Origin: Kiritimatiellota bacterium
GTDB taxonomy: Bacteria > Verrucomicrobiota > Kiritimatiellia > Kiritimatiellales > Tichowtungiaceae
Reading direction: 5' to 3'
Length of the DNA: 38,564 bases
NCBI GenBank assembly: GCA_014381785.1
Contig: JACNKZ010000047.1
Location: 1-38,564, forward strand
Shown here piece after piece: positions 7,680 through 15,133 of this stretch (position 1 is the stretch's first letter; each line of letters begins with the position of its first letter). Position numbers and translations under genes: made by a program. A model generated the notes under the pieces. That model saw only the letters and a list, made by a program, of their open reading frames with translations, had not been told where the DNA came from and did no database searches.

Positions 7680-8588
7680 ATGACAGAAATCAGTACACAA
7701 CGGGTCGGCGTAGTCGCCGTGGTCGGCCGGACTAACGTCGGTAAATCGACGCTGCTCAACGCGCTGCTCGGCGAAAAAGTGAGCATCGTCAGCGACACGG
7801 TGCAGACCACCCGCAATGTGATTCGTGCCATTCTGACCGAGGAGCGCGGGCAGGTTGTTTTTCTCGACACCCCCGGCATTCACAAGGCGGAAGGCGATCT
7901 CGGCAAGAACCTCAACAAGATGGCCCGCTCGGCGATCGGCGGCGCCGATGCCGCGCTGCTGGTGCTCGACGCCTCCAGTAAAATCTGGATGGAGGACGAG
8001 GGCTGGATGCGCCGCTTGATGAAAGACAAAACGCCGTGCGTGATTCTGCTGAATAAAACCGATATCGGCACAAGGCATCTGCTGAGCTACAAAGAGCGCT
8101 GGGCGGAAGTCGCCGTCGAAAAAGAGTCAGATTTAAAGCCGGTCTGGATTGAGGGCTCAGCGCTCAACGGCGGTGGACTGCCGGAGCTGAGCTCCGCGCT
8201 GTTTGAGTTGATGCCGGAAGGGCCGCTGCTTTTTCCGGAAGACATTTTGACGGACTATCCCCGCAAGCTGAACATGGCGGATGTGATTCGGGAAAAATAT
8301 TTTGAGCGGTTGCATGATGAGCTGCCCCATTGTCTGGCCATCTGGATTGAGGAGATCGAGGAGACCCCGGCCAAGTGGACCATTCAGGCGGAGGTTTACG
8401 TGGAGCGCCATTCTCAAAAGGGCATCGTGATCGGCGAAAAGGGACGGCTGCTCAAAAGCGTTCAGTATCAGGCCGAAAAGGAACTGACCGAAATGTACGG
8501 CCTGCCCGTTAAAGTGAAGCTCTGGGTGAAGGTCGAGAAGGACTGGCGCAAAAACTTCTGGATACTCAAAAAACTGGGGTATGCATAA
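7680..8588 (+). CDS. era: GTPase Era
   Basis: Era is a GTP-binding protein that binds the 3' end of 16S rRNA and helps 30S assembly. The 302-residue product has G1 GRTNVGKS (16-23), switch region with VSDTVQTTRN, G3 DTPG (63-66), G4 NKTD (125-128) and G5-like GSAL, followed by a KH RNA-binding domain with the GxxG loop (VIGEKGRLLKSV) near residue 260. ATG at 7680 places Met eleven residues before the G-domain strand. An open extension to 7587 exists but is unconserved in appearance. Era and RsmA act on the same end of 16S rRNA and their genes lie 2 kb apart on opposite strands. It is convergent with the next gene, only five bases away. Confidence 0.97.
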   Translation: MTEISTQRVGVVAVVGRTNVGKSTLLNALLGEKVSIVSDTVQTTRNVIRAILTEERGQVVFLDTPGIHKAEGDLGKNLNKMARSAIGGADAALLVLDASSKIWMEDEGWMRRLMKDKTPCVILLNKTDIGTRHLLSYKERWAEVAVEKESDLKPVWIEGSALNGGGLPELSSALFELMPEGPLLFPEDILTDYPRKLNMADVIREKYFERLHDELPHCLAIWIEEIEETPAKWTIQAEVYVERHSQKGIVIGEKGRLLKSVQYQAEKELTEMYGLPVKVKLWVKVEKDWRKNFWILKKLGYA

Positions 8589-8593
8589 GCCCC

Positions 8594-9559
8594 CTATTGT
8601 TTTTTGTACTGCAACAGCCAGTTGTAAACATCTTCACCGGCATAGACTCGATTCCATACATCGTGGAACATATCCTGTTCTGTCGTAAAGCGCATGATCG
8701 CGCCCAGCTCACTCATTTTGTCCATGCCCGCAAAGAAATATTGGGTTTCCACGGCAGGATCTCTGCCGCCGGAAAACACCCATACAGGAATGCCCGCCTT
8801 AGCTATGGTTTCAGCCTGTTCGACGGATGGATAACCAACGACCGGCAGCAGGGCGGCAAATTTTTCAGGGTACTTGGCGGCGTAGTACCAGGTGCCAAAG
8901 CCGCCCATGCTGGCGCCCGTCAAATAAACCCGCTTTTTATCCGCGCGATAGTTGAGCAGCACAGAGTCTAGAATGGTAATCACGTCCGGATCGGTTTTTC
9001 GCCATCCGGTTTCGGTCAGAAAGTCGTCAGACTCCGGAGTTTCGGCGGGTACGGCCCCGCGCATGGGCCCGAACATCTGTAACGCCGGCATATCGGTATG
9101 GTGTGGCGGAACACCCTCATCCAGACGCTTGGGAATACCATCCCAGGTGCGATTGCGAATGTAATCCGGCCCATCGGGTCCATCCTGACCAAACATATGA
9201 AGCTGCGGAGTGATAATGATGAACGGCAGATCTTTCTTTTGAACCCAGGCTTCGTAAAGCGGTCCGTACGCCATCACATAGTCCAGATCCTCTTTGCCGT
9301 TGCCCCGTTCGCCATCTCCGTGCATAAAAATCAGCACGGGCCACTCTTTGGATGAGTTTTCTTCGTATCCAATGGGCAGATAGAGAAAATAATCCCGCTC
9401 GAGATTATCGACGATGCTTGTGTATGGGAGGCGCAGGAGCTGCGGTTCGTTTTTCTGTTCCATGGCGGATGGGGTGCTAAAGGTGAATGCACAGCCTACT
9501 GTCGCAAGGGCGAGGTAAGAGCCTAATATAGTAAGAGTGAGGTAAGAACATAATTTCAT
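8594..9559 (-). CDS. Secreted alpha/beta-hydrolase (esterase / prolyl-oligopeptidase-like)
   Basis: 321 residues. A hydrophobic export signal at 1-22 ends in TVGC, so Cys23 could be lipidated, though the lipobox is imperfect. The core is an alpha/beta-hydrolase: LIFMHGDGERG (oxyanion region, about 77-86), nucleophile elbow TGASMGGFG (Ser217), acid in SGGRDPAVE (Asp267) and His299 in DMFHDVW. The family includes periplasmic feruloyl/acetyl esterases and dienelactone-hydrolase-like peptidases; the substrate cannot be told. ATG at 9559 has a GGAGA site 8 bases upstream. The signal peptide contains a short internal duplication (SYLTLT / SYLALA), visible in the DNA as two GAGGTAAGA copies. It is convergent with era and adjacent to the IS110 remnant. 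Confidence 0.85.
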   Translation of the reverse strand: MKLCSYLTLTILGSYLALATVGCAFTFSTPSAMEQKNEPQLLRLPYTSIVDNLERDYFLYLPIGYEENSSKEWPVLIFMHGDGERGNGKEDLDYVMAYGPLYEAWVQKKDLPFIIITPQLHMFGQDGPDGPDYIRNRTWDGIPKRLDEGVPPHHTDMPALQMFGPMRGAVPAETPESDDFLTETGWRKTDPDVITILDSVLLNYRADKKRVYLTGASMGGFGTWYYAAKYPEKFAALLPVVGYPSVEQAETIAKAGIPVWVFSGGRDPAVETQYFFAGMDKMSELGAIMRFTTEQDMFHDVWNRVYAGEDVYNWLLQYKKQ

Positions 9560-9635
9560 AATCTATTCTCCATGTTGGCCAGACCTTATGGCTGAAGTTG
9601 GTGGTGCCACGGTCATTTTCTTTTTAAAATAGTTG

Positions 9636-9730
9636 GCGTGCCCCATGGGATGGTCTCGTGGGCTGCTCCGGCGAACCGGAGCCTATCCAACATTGTATTA
9701 AGCAATGTAATACAAACCAAAGGACACGCC
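9636..9730 (+). ncRNA. Structured non-coding region ahead of the IS110 transposase (possible bridge-RNA remnant)
   Basis: GGCGTG (9636-9641) can pair with CACGCC (9725-9730), enclosing two internal hairpins: GCTCCGG/CCGGAGC with a CGAA tetraloop (9665-9682), and TTGTATTA/TAATACAA with a 7-base loop (9693-9715). IS110-family elements encode a structured guide (bridge) RNA in a non-coding end beside the transposase. The position and nested-hairpin design fit, but no donor- or target-matching loops were identified, and the element is broken. Expression is unproven. Confidence 0.4.
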
Positions 9731-10152
9731 ATGCGAAAAGTATACATAGGAATCGACGCGCACAAAGAATCAAATGTTGTTGCACTCGCTTTTTCAGGAG
9801 CGGGGGAGCCGGAGCTCTACGGAAAGGCATCGGCTGATTTAAAGGCGTTTGAGGCTGTACTGCGGCGGATCATGAAGAAGCATGATCTATCCAAGGAGGA
9901 TATTGCGCTGTGTTACGAGGCGGGGCCGACAGGATTCGTATTGGCGAGACGACTGATTAAGCTGGGCTTTGAATGCATCGTGGTCGCACCGTCTAAGATC
10001 CCGTCACAGTCTGGTGACCGGGTGAAAACAGATCGACGCGACGCCCGCAAGCTCGCCCGGCTCTTTCGCGACGGGGAGCTTGCGGGGATTCATATTCCCT
10101 CCGTTGAAGACGAAGTGATCCGCGATGTGTGCCGGGGTCGGACGGATGCGGT
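9731..10152 (+). pseudogene. IS110-family transposase, 5' fragment (about 141 residues)
   Basis: The product begins MRKVYIGIDAHKESN and carries the first half of the DEDD RuvC-like catalytic set: Asp9, Glu63 in YEAGPTG, and Asp101/Asp104 in VKTDRRDARKLAR. Similarity to the family continues to RDVCRGRTDAV (about 10152) and then stops. In full-length members (about 340-400 residues) an arginine-rich helix and the C-terminal transposase-20 domain with the catalytic serine follow; both are missing here. The frame runs on to 10327 as unrelated sequence. The cut falls exactly where the integrase sequence begins, so a deletion or recombination joined the two genes. The element should be unable to transpose by itself. 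Confidence 0.85.
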
Positions 10153-11412
10153 AAGCGGAACTTGGTGGACGAAGCTCATCTTCCGTACTACACCAATTGG
10201 GTTTTGCGTTTTCTACGCTCTGAGTTCGACCGGGAGCACCTTTCGGAAAACGATTTGCTCCAGTGTTTTTCGGATCAGCTGGCTCGTGATGATTCAGTGC
10301 AAGACTGGCAGCTGCGGCAGGCTATGAAAGCTGTTGAGCTGTATTTGAATGTTTTCCTGCGGGAGCAGAAAAACAGTATGGCGTATGGAGCAGAGGGCGT
10401 GGGGCCGGAGGGTTCCGCTCTGTCGGAACAGGGAGTAGACGGGGCGTCTGCGGTACAACGTTCGGATGCGCTTGCACGGATGAAGAATTTACTGAAGCTC
10501 CGCCATTATGCGTCCAAGACGCAGGTGACGTATGTGGGATGGGTCGAACGCTATTTCCAATATACCCGAACGCAATCCATCGCTTGGAATTCGGCGGATA
10601 GCGTGCGTGCCTATCTTTCTTTTTTGGCCACTCAGCGTAATGTGGCGTCATCGACGCAGAATCAGGCGTTTAATTCGCTCCTCTTTCTGTTTCGAGAAAC
10701 GCTGAAGGTGGATTTGCCCGACATCAACTCCGTGCGCGCAAAGCGGGGCCCGAAGCTTCCGGTGGTGCTGTCGGTTGAGGAAACTCAATGCGTGTTGGCT
10801 CATGCCGCGGGAACCGCCGGATTGATGCTTCGCTTAACGTATGGTGCCGGGTTGCGCGTTTCGGAAGTTGTTCGGCTTCGGGTGCAAGATTTGGATTTCG
10901 ATCATGACACGGTAATGGTTCGCTCCGGAAAGGGGGATAAAGATCGAAGCACGGTTTTGCCCGCCAGCCTAGTGGACGAACTGAAGGATCATTTGGAGCG
11001 AGTGCATTTTTTGCATACAGAGGATCTGGAAAAAGGTTGTGGTGCGGTTTGGCTTCCGAATGCGTTGGCCAGAAAGTATCCCAACGCCCCCGTCGAGTGG
11101 AATTGGCAGTATGCCTTTCCGGCCGCCAAATTATCGGTCGATCCCGAGAGCGGAAAGACGCGACGGCATCATGTTAGCGAAAAATCGTTACAGAAATCCA
11201 TGCGACAAGCGGCTTGTGCCTCTGGGGTAACCAAGCATGTCACGACGCATACCTTGCGCCACAGTTTTGCGACTCATCTGCTGATGCAGGGGGTTAACAT
11301 CCGCGAAGTGCAGGAACTGCTCGGCCATAAAAATGTCGACACGACGATGATTTACACCCATGTGGTGCGCACCATGAGCGCACGGCCTCAAAGTCCGCTC
11401 GATACGCTTTGA
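10129..11412 (+). CDS. Integron-type tyrosine recombinase (IntI-like), 5' end fused to IS110 sequence
   Basis: Up to 427 residues. The C-terminal half is a tyrosine recombinase with a complete catalytic set: Arg243 (GAGLRVSE), Lys271, His374/Arg377 (HTLRHSFATHLL), His400 and Tyr409 (TTMIYTHV). Between about 305 and 350 it has the extra segment that marks integron integrases (LPNALARKYPNAPVEW ... RRHH), absent from XerC/D. A SAM-like core-binding domain lies at about 118-200. Before it is a further helical region (16-80) known in some environmental integrases. The frame enters from the IS110 fragment, so the native start is lost; GTG at 10129 or ATG at 10480 could serve. No attC array is visible nearby. 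The protein may be active if translated. Confidence 0.85.
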   Translation: MPGSDGCGKRNLVDEAHLPYYTNWVLRFLRSEFDREHLSENDLLQCFSDQLARDDSVQDWQLRQAMKAVELYLNVFLREQKNSMAYGAEGVGPEGSALSEQGVDGASAVQRSDALARMKNLLKLRHYASKTQVTYVGWVERYFQYTRTQSIAWNSADSVRAYLSFLATQRNVASSTQNQAFNSLLFLFRETLKVDLPDINSVRAKRGPKLPVVLSVEETQCVLAHAAGTAGLMLRLTYGAGLRVSEVVRLRVQDLDFDHDTVMVRSGKGDKDRSTVLPASLVDELKDHLERVHFLHTEDLEKGCGAVWLPNALARKYPNAPVEWNWQYAFPAAKLSVDPESGKTRRHHVSEKSLQKSMRQAACASGVTKHVTTHTLRHSFATHLLMQGVNIREVQELLGHKNVDTTMIYTHVVRTMSARPQSPLDTL

Positions 11413-11422
11413 ATGAGCATAA

Positions 11423-11453
11423 AAAAACCGCCCCGGAATGCCGGAGCGGTTTT
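11423..11453. terminator. Bidirectional intrinsic terminator
   Basis: CCGCCCCGG pairs with CCGGAGCGG (one mismatch) around AATG, with an A-run before and TTTT after. It lies between the integrase end (plus) and the AsmA-like gene end (minus) and can serve both. Confidence 0.85.
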
Positions 11454-11470
11454 CGATTTCGACGGTTCGT

Positions 11471-12286
11471 TTATTCTTTTCCGAACAGTCCGCCGATTCC
11501 TTTTTTGAGGGCGTCTGTCGTGCTTTTCGCCGCGTCGGTGGCGGCTCCGCCGACGTCTTTCATGCTATCGGTGGCGGCTCCGCCCACATCTTTCACTGCG
11601 CCGCCAGCACCTTTCAGGGCATCGCCGGCAAAGTCGCCGGAAGAGGCCAGCGCTTTAACGACCGCATCGCTGATGGAGCCGAAGACTTCGGAGATCACCT
11701 CTCGAATATCGGTTCCACCGGTGCCTTTGCCAATGTCCTGCATTTGAATCGAGGGCAGGGGCAGGGTCATCTTTTTGCCGCCGAGCGCGGTGAGGGTGAC
11801 GTTCACTTTGGCATTGTTGAGCTGGAAGTCTTCAATCACGACCTTCTTCGCTGGGGCCTTTTTCTTCTTCGGCTCTTCGGTAACTTTTTCTTCCGGCTGT
11901 TCGGCCGGAGCCAGATTATCCATTAAGGTGCTGATGTTGCTCGATCGCAGCCCTTTTTCGTAGGTGATTTCCGGCGCGTCGATCAGGATCTGTTTAATCA
12001 TAATCGTGTCCGTGAAGAGAGACCCCAGAGCAATATCCAGATTGAACTCGCCCAGTTCCATCAGGCTGTCGGTTTTAAACCCTTCCGGATTCCCGATGAT
12101 CAATGCTTTCACGTGCACATTTCCGGTCAGCGGGTTGACCCGTACTTTTTCGACGCTCATGGGAACTCCGGCGATTTTGGGCCCGGCCGTTTCAATTCCC
12201 GCTTTGATGATTTGCCCTAAGAACAGAACCACAACCACAATCAGAATCAGAATGACGATACCCACAATTAACAGGATCTTTTTCAT
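11471..12286 (-). CDS. AsmA-like membrane-anchored protein with repetitive Ala/Gly-rich tail
   Basis: 271 residues. One N-terminal membrane anchor (MKKILLIVGIVILILIVVVVLF) is followed by a beta-rich domain of the AsmA/DUF748 type (about 30-120; VRVNPLTGNVHVKALIIGNPEGF, LGEFNLDIALGSLF). A Lys/Glu-rich linker follows, then a second short beta segment (VVIEDFQLNNAKVNVTL). The last 60 residues are an alanine/glycine-rich amphipathic repeat (GGAVKDVGGAATDSMKDVGG) ending GIGGLFGKE. AsmA-like proteins lie in the periplasm and several move phospholipid between membranes; this is a short member and the function is not established. ATG at 12286 is chosen because GGGAGG lies at 12291-12296. A terminator follows it. 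Confidence 0.7.
   Translation of the reverse strand: MKKILLIVGIVILILIVVVVLFLGQIIKAGIETAGPKIAGVPMSVEKVRVNPLTGNVHVKALIIGNPEGFKTDSLMELGEFNLDIALGSLFTDTIMIKQILIDAPEITYEKGLRSSNISTLMDNLAPAEQPEEKVTEEPKKKKAPAKKVVIEDFQLNNAKVNVTLTALGGKKMTLPLPSIQMQDIGKGTGGTDIREVISEVFGSISDAVVKALASSGDFAGDALKGAGGAVKDVGGAATDSMKDVGGAATDAAKSTTDALKKGIGGLFGKE
11535..11600. repeat. 33-bp tandem duplication within the AsmA-like gene
   Basis: Two adjacent 33-base units (11535-11567 and 11568-11600) share TCGGTGGCGGCTCCGCC followed by RACRTCTTTCA. They encode the repeated KDVGGAATD block. The period is a multiple of three, so copy number can change without shifting the frame. Confidence 0.75.
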
Positions 12287-12373
12287 ACAACCTCCCTTTC
12301 TTTTCAAGGCGAATTCTGGCGGTCTTTGACGACGGGCTCAAGTCTCATTTGTTATCAATCTGTTCGGAGAGAG

Positions 12374-12407
12374 ATAAAAAAACCGCCCCGGAATCCGGGG
12401 CGGTTTT
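12374..12407 (-). terminator. Intrinsic terminator of the small lipoprotein gene
   Basis: Perfect nine-base stem CCGCCCCGG (12383-12391) / CCGGGGCGG (12395-12403), loop AAT, with a run of seven A on the plus strand (T on the transcript). It is almost the same hairpin as the one at 11423. Confidence 0.9.
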
Positions 12408-12428
12408 CGCAGAATGGCTCAGCGGGGT

Positions 12429-12773
12429 TTACTTGAATTGGTCGTAGTACACCACTTCATCGTTGATCGCGAAAATTTTCGCTTTGGTGAAGACCTTATG
12501 TTTCTCGCGGGCCTTGTCGCATTTCATTGCGGCGTTCATTGCGGCTTCTTGCAGATTGTCTCTGCTGTGGTCATATCCGAAGGCCCAGCTTCCGCCCGGA
12601 TCAACGGCCACAACGATAACCTTTTCGCCCGGGCGCTCTTTGTAGCGCATGAAAACCGGATTGAATGTGTCCGGCGGGGCCAGGCGGACTTCAAATGGCT
12701 CGCCGGAGTTAGCGCAACCGAAAAGGGCGGAAAGCAGAATGGCGAGCAGAGCAAATTTGACGAACGGTTTCAT
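12429..12773 (-). CDS. Small outer-envelope lipoprotein of unknown function
   Basis: 114 residues. The signal peptide ends in the lipobox LFGC (Cys20), predicting a lipid anchor. The mature part is about 94 residues. It has a segment PGEKVIVVAVDPGGSWAFGY followed by an alpha-helical stretch with one Cys (EAAMNAAMKCDKAREKH) and a final strand KIFAINDEVVYYDQF. The layout of a short Trp/Gly strand followed by an A/C-containing helix resembles DUF4189-type domains, but I am not sure of that match. It is monocistronic: its own terminator lies downstream and a cluster of palindromes lies upstream. Confidence 0.75.
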   Translation of the reverse strand: MKPFVKFALLAILLSALFGCANSGEPFEVRLAPPDTFNPVFMRYKERPGEKVIVVAVDPGGSWAFGYDHSRDNLQEAAMNAAMKCDKAREKHKVFTKAKIFAINDEVVYYDQFK

Positions 12774-12851
12774 AGAAAACTCCCTGAAGTGAATTGGCGT
12801 GAATCAAACCGTAAAAGCCCGCCATAGTCAATTACAAAGCCCTTTCCGGGC

Positions 12852-12930
12852 TTTCCAATCATTGGAAAATCGGGGCAAAAAAACTCCAACCATTGGAGCT
12901 TTCCGGATGAAAAGCTCCAAGGGGTGGAAG
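12852..12930. repeat. Three TTCCAA-type palindromes at exact 31-bp spacing
   Basis: Copy 1 12852-12868, TTTCCAA-TCA-TTGGAAA (perfect), centre 12860. Copy 2 12884-12898, CTCCAA-CCA-TTGGAG (perfect), centre 12891. Copy 3 12915-12930, CTCCAA-GGG-GTGGAAG (one arm degenerate), centre 12922. The set lies in the 213-base gap between the rpiB-glyA gene and the lipoprotein gene. Confidence 0.85.
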
Positions 12931-12986
12931 AAATAAACCGCCCTGACGCTCTGCCCACAGTGCTACAGCGTTGCAGGCGGGAGTCG

Positions 12987-14669
12987 TTAGGGCAGTTCGA
13001 AGCGGTTGGAGAAGGCGATGACCTGCTCGCGGATTTCCGCCAGCTTGGAATCGTCTTCCATGTTTTCCGTCACCGTTTTGATAAAGTCGGCGATAGTCAC
13101 CATGTCTTCTTCCTTCATGCCGCGCGTGGTGACCGCCGGGGTGCCTAGACGGACGCCGGAGGTGACAAACGGGCTTTTCTTGTCGAACGGGATGCCGTTT
13201 TTGTTGGCAGTGATCGATGCTTTATCCAATGCGTTGGCGACGTCCTTGCCGGTGAGGCCGCTGGCGCCGACATCGACCAGCATCAAGTGGTTGTCGGTTC
13301 CATCGGCGACCAGGCGGAATCCGTTTTTCTGCAGGGCATCGGCCAGCGCGGCGGCATTTTTTACCACCTGCTGCTGATAGACTTTGAATTCCGGCTTGAG
13401 ATCTTCGCCAAAGGCGACCGCTTTGGCGGCGATCACATGCATGAGCGGGCCGCCCTGAATGCCGGGGAAGACCTGGCGGTCGAGGTCGGCCGCGAATTTG
13501 TTTTTGCACAGCACCATGCCGCCGCGCGGGCCGCGCAGGGTTTTGTGGGTGGTGGTGGTTACGAAGTCGGCGTGCGGAACCGGGCTCGGGTGGCAGCCCG
13601 CGGCGACGAGACCGGCGATGTGAGCCATGTCGACCATGAAGTAGGCGCCGACGCTGTCGGCGATTTTCTTGAGGCGCGGGAAGTCGATGATGCGCGAGTA
13701 GGCGCTGGCACCGGCCACAAGCATGCGCGGTTTGTGCTCTTCAGCGAGGCGGGCGACTTCGTCGTAGTCGATCTGCTCGGTGTCTTTGCAGACGCCGTAG
13801 GGGATGATGTTGAAGAAGCGCCCGGAGAAATTCATTGGATGGCCGTGGGTGAGGTGTCCGCCTTCGGCGAGGCTCATGGCGAGGATGGTGTCGCCCGGCT
13901 CGAGAACGGAATAGTAAACGGCCATGTTGGCGCCGGATCCGCTGTGCGGCTGCACGTTGGCGTGTTCGGCACCGAAAAGTTCTTTGGCGCGGTCGATGGC
14001 CATCTGCTCAGCCTCGTCGACGCATTCGCAGCCGTTGTACCAGCGTTTGGACGGGTAGCCTTCGGCGTATTTGTTGGTCAGGCGCGAGCCCTGCACTTCG
14101 CGGACGGCCTGGCTGACAATGTTTTCGGAGGCGATCAGTTCGATGTTGTTTTTCTGGCGGATGTTTTCGTCGCGGACGATCTTGTAGATTTCCGGGTCGG
14201 CTTCGTAGAGGGCGACGGCGTCGCTGGTGCTTTTGCCGAAGGCCCTCATTTTATTGACGCGGCGGCCGTGGCGGCCGTCGGTGTCCGGCTCGTTGCTCAG
14301 CCAGGCTTCAAGAATATCCATCAAAGCGTCTTCGGCGGCATTGTTGGCTCCGAGGCAGAGCACATTAGATGCATTGTGAATGCGGGTCAGCTCGGCCATT
14401 TCCGGCGTGCAGCAGACCGCGGCGCGCACGCGCGGAAATTTGTTGGCGGTGATGCTCATGCCGATGCCGGTGTTGCAGATCAGAATGCCCTGGTCGGCTT
14501 CGGCCTGCGAAACCCGGCGCGCCACTTCGGCGGCGTAGTCGGGATAGTCGCATGATTCGGCGCTGTGGGTGCCGCAGTCCTCAACTTCAATTCCCTTAGC
14601 CTTCAGCACATCAATAATTTTTGCTTTCAGTTCAAATCCGCCGTGGTCGGCGCCAATTGCGATTTTCAT
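12987..14669 (-). CDS. rpiB-glyA: Fused ribose-5-phosphate isomerase B and serine hydroxymethyltransferase
   Basis: One 560-residue reading frame joins two enzymes. Residues 1-125 are Rpi[16 protein letters not shown], catalytic Cys65 in [12 protein letters not shown] and His98 in RIHNA, interconverting ribose 5-phosphate and ribulose 5-phosphate. After a short basic linker (GRHGRRVNK), residues 141-560 are [25 protein letters not shown], and the PLP lysine Lys376 in [14 protein letters not shown], transferring the serine hydroxymethyl group to tetrahydrofolate. Both domains have full length and intact active sites. An internal ATG (14249) precedes the SHMT part but has no clear ribosome-binding site, so a fused product is favoured. 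It starts one base into the stop of the upstream phosphatase gene. Confidence 0.93.
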   Translation of the reverse strand: MKIAIGADHGGFELKAKIIDVLKAKGIEVEDCGTHSAESCDYPDYAAEVARRVSQAEADQGILICNTGIGMSITANKFPRVRAAVCCTPEMAELTRIHNASNVLCLGANNAAEDALMDILEAWLSNEPDTDGRHGRRVNKMRAFGKSTSDAVALYEADPEIYKIVRDENIRQKNNIELIASENIVSQAVREVQGSRLTNKYAEGYPSKRWYNGCECVDEAEQMAIDRAKELFGAEHANVQPHSGSGANMAVYYSVLEPGDTILAMSLAEGGHLTHGHPMNFSGRFFNIIPYGVCKDTEQIDYDEVARLAEEHKPRMLVAGASAYSRIIDFPRLKKIADSVGAYFMVDMAHIAGLVAAGCHPSPVPHADFVTTTTHKTLRGPRGGMVLCKNKFAADLDRQVFPGIQGGPLMHVIAAKAVAFGEDLKPEFKVYQQQVVKNAAALADALQKNGFRLVADGTDNHLMLVDVGASGLTGKDVANALDKASITANKNGIPFDKKSPFVTSGVRLGTPAVTTRGMKEEDMVTIADFIKTVTENMEDDSKLAEIREQVIAFSNRFELP

Positions 14670-15133
14670 TATTCAGTTCCTTTAGCTTCCATCATATAAA
14701 GAATCAGGTCGGGCAGAGCGGCGTCTATCTCATCGCGCACATGGCGATAAAGATCCAGCGATCCGCCGACCGGGTCGTTAATATCAGCCGCGCATTGTGC
14801 GATTCCGAACGATTTTAGCAAGAAAACTTTGCCTTCGCTTTCCGGCGCAACCGCCAGAATGGCCTGCCGGTGCCCTTCCGTCATGGTGACTAGCAGATCG
14901 GCCTCGGCGATCAGCCGCGGCGTCAGTGTTTGCGAGCTAATATTCGAGATATCGATTCCCTTTTCGCGCAGCGCTTCCACCGAATGCTCACTGGCGGGCC
15001 AGCCGTTCGCCGCGCAGACGCCTGCGGAGGAAATTTCCCAGCCGCAGTTATCCGGCAGCATGGCTTTCAGCAGTCCCTCCGCCATCGGGCTGCGGCAGGT
15101 GTTTCCCGTGCAGACAAAAATTAATTTTTTCAT
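14669..15133 (-). CDS. Low-molecular-weight phosphatase, probably protein-arginine phosphatase type
   Basis: 154 residues of the LMW protein-tyrosine-phosphatase fold. The P-loop is [13 protein letters not shown] at 8-20 (nucleophile Cys8, Arg14), with the general acid in NDPVGG near residue 119. The threonine in CTGNTCRS is the residue that distinguishes the arginine phosphatase YwlE from tyrosine phosphatases, so phosphoarginine is the likelier substrate; this is by analogy. Its ATG overlaps the tsaC stop and its stop overlaps the next start, so tsaC, this gene and rpiB-glyA are translated in series. The gene order matches that around Bacillus ywlE. No arginine kinase (McsB) gene is in view. 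Confidence 0.88.
   Translation of the reverse strand: MKKLIFVCTGNTCRSPMAEGLLKAMLPDNCGWEISSAGVCAANGWPASEHSVEALREKGIDISNISSQTLTPRLIAEADLLVTMTEGHRQAILAVAPESEGKVFLLKSFGIAQCAADINDPVGGSLDLYRHVRDEIDAALPDLILYMMEAKGTE

Noticed and set aside
8594-9640. The esterase gene as an integron cassette divergent from the integrase
   Set aside because: The orientation would fit, but no attC-like pair of RYYYAAC/GTTRRRY sites could be found at either end.
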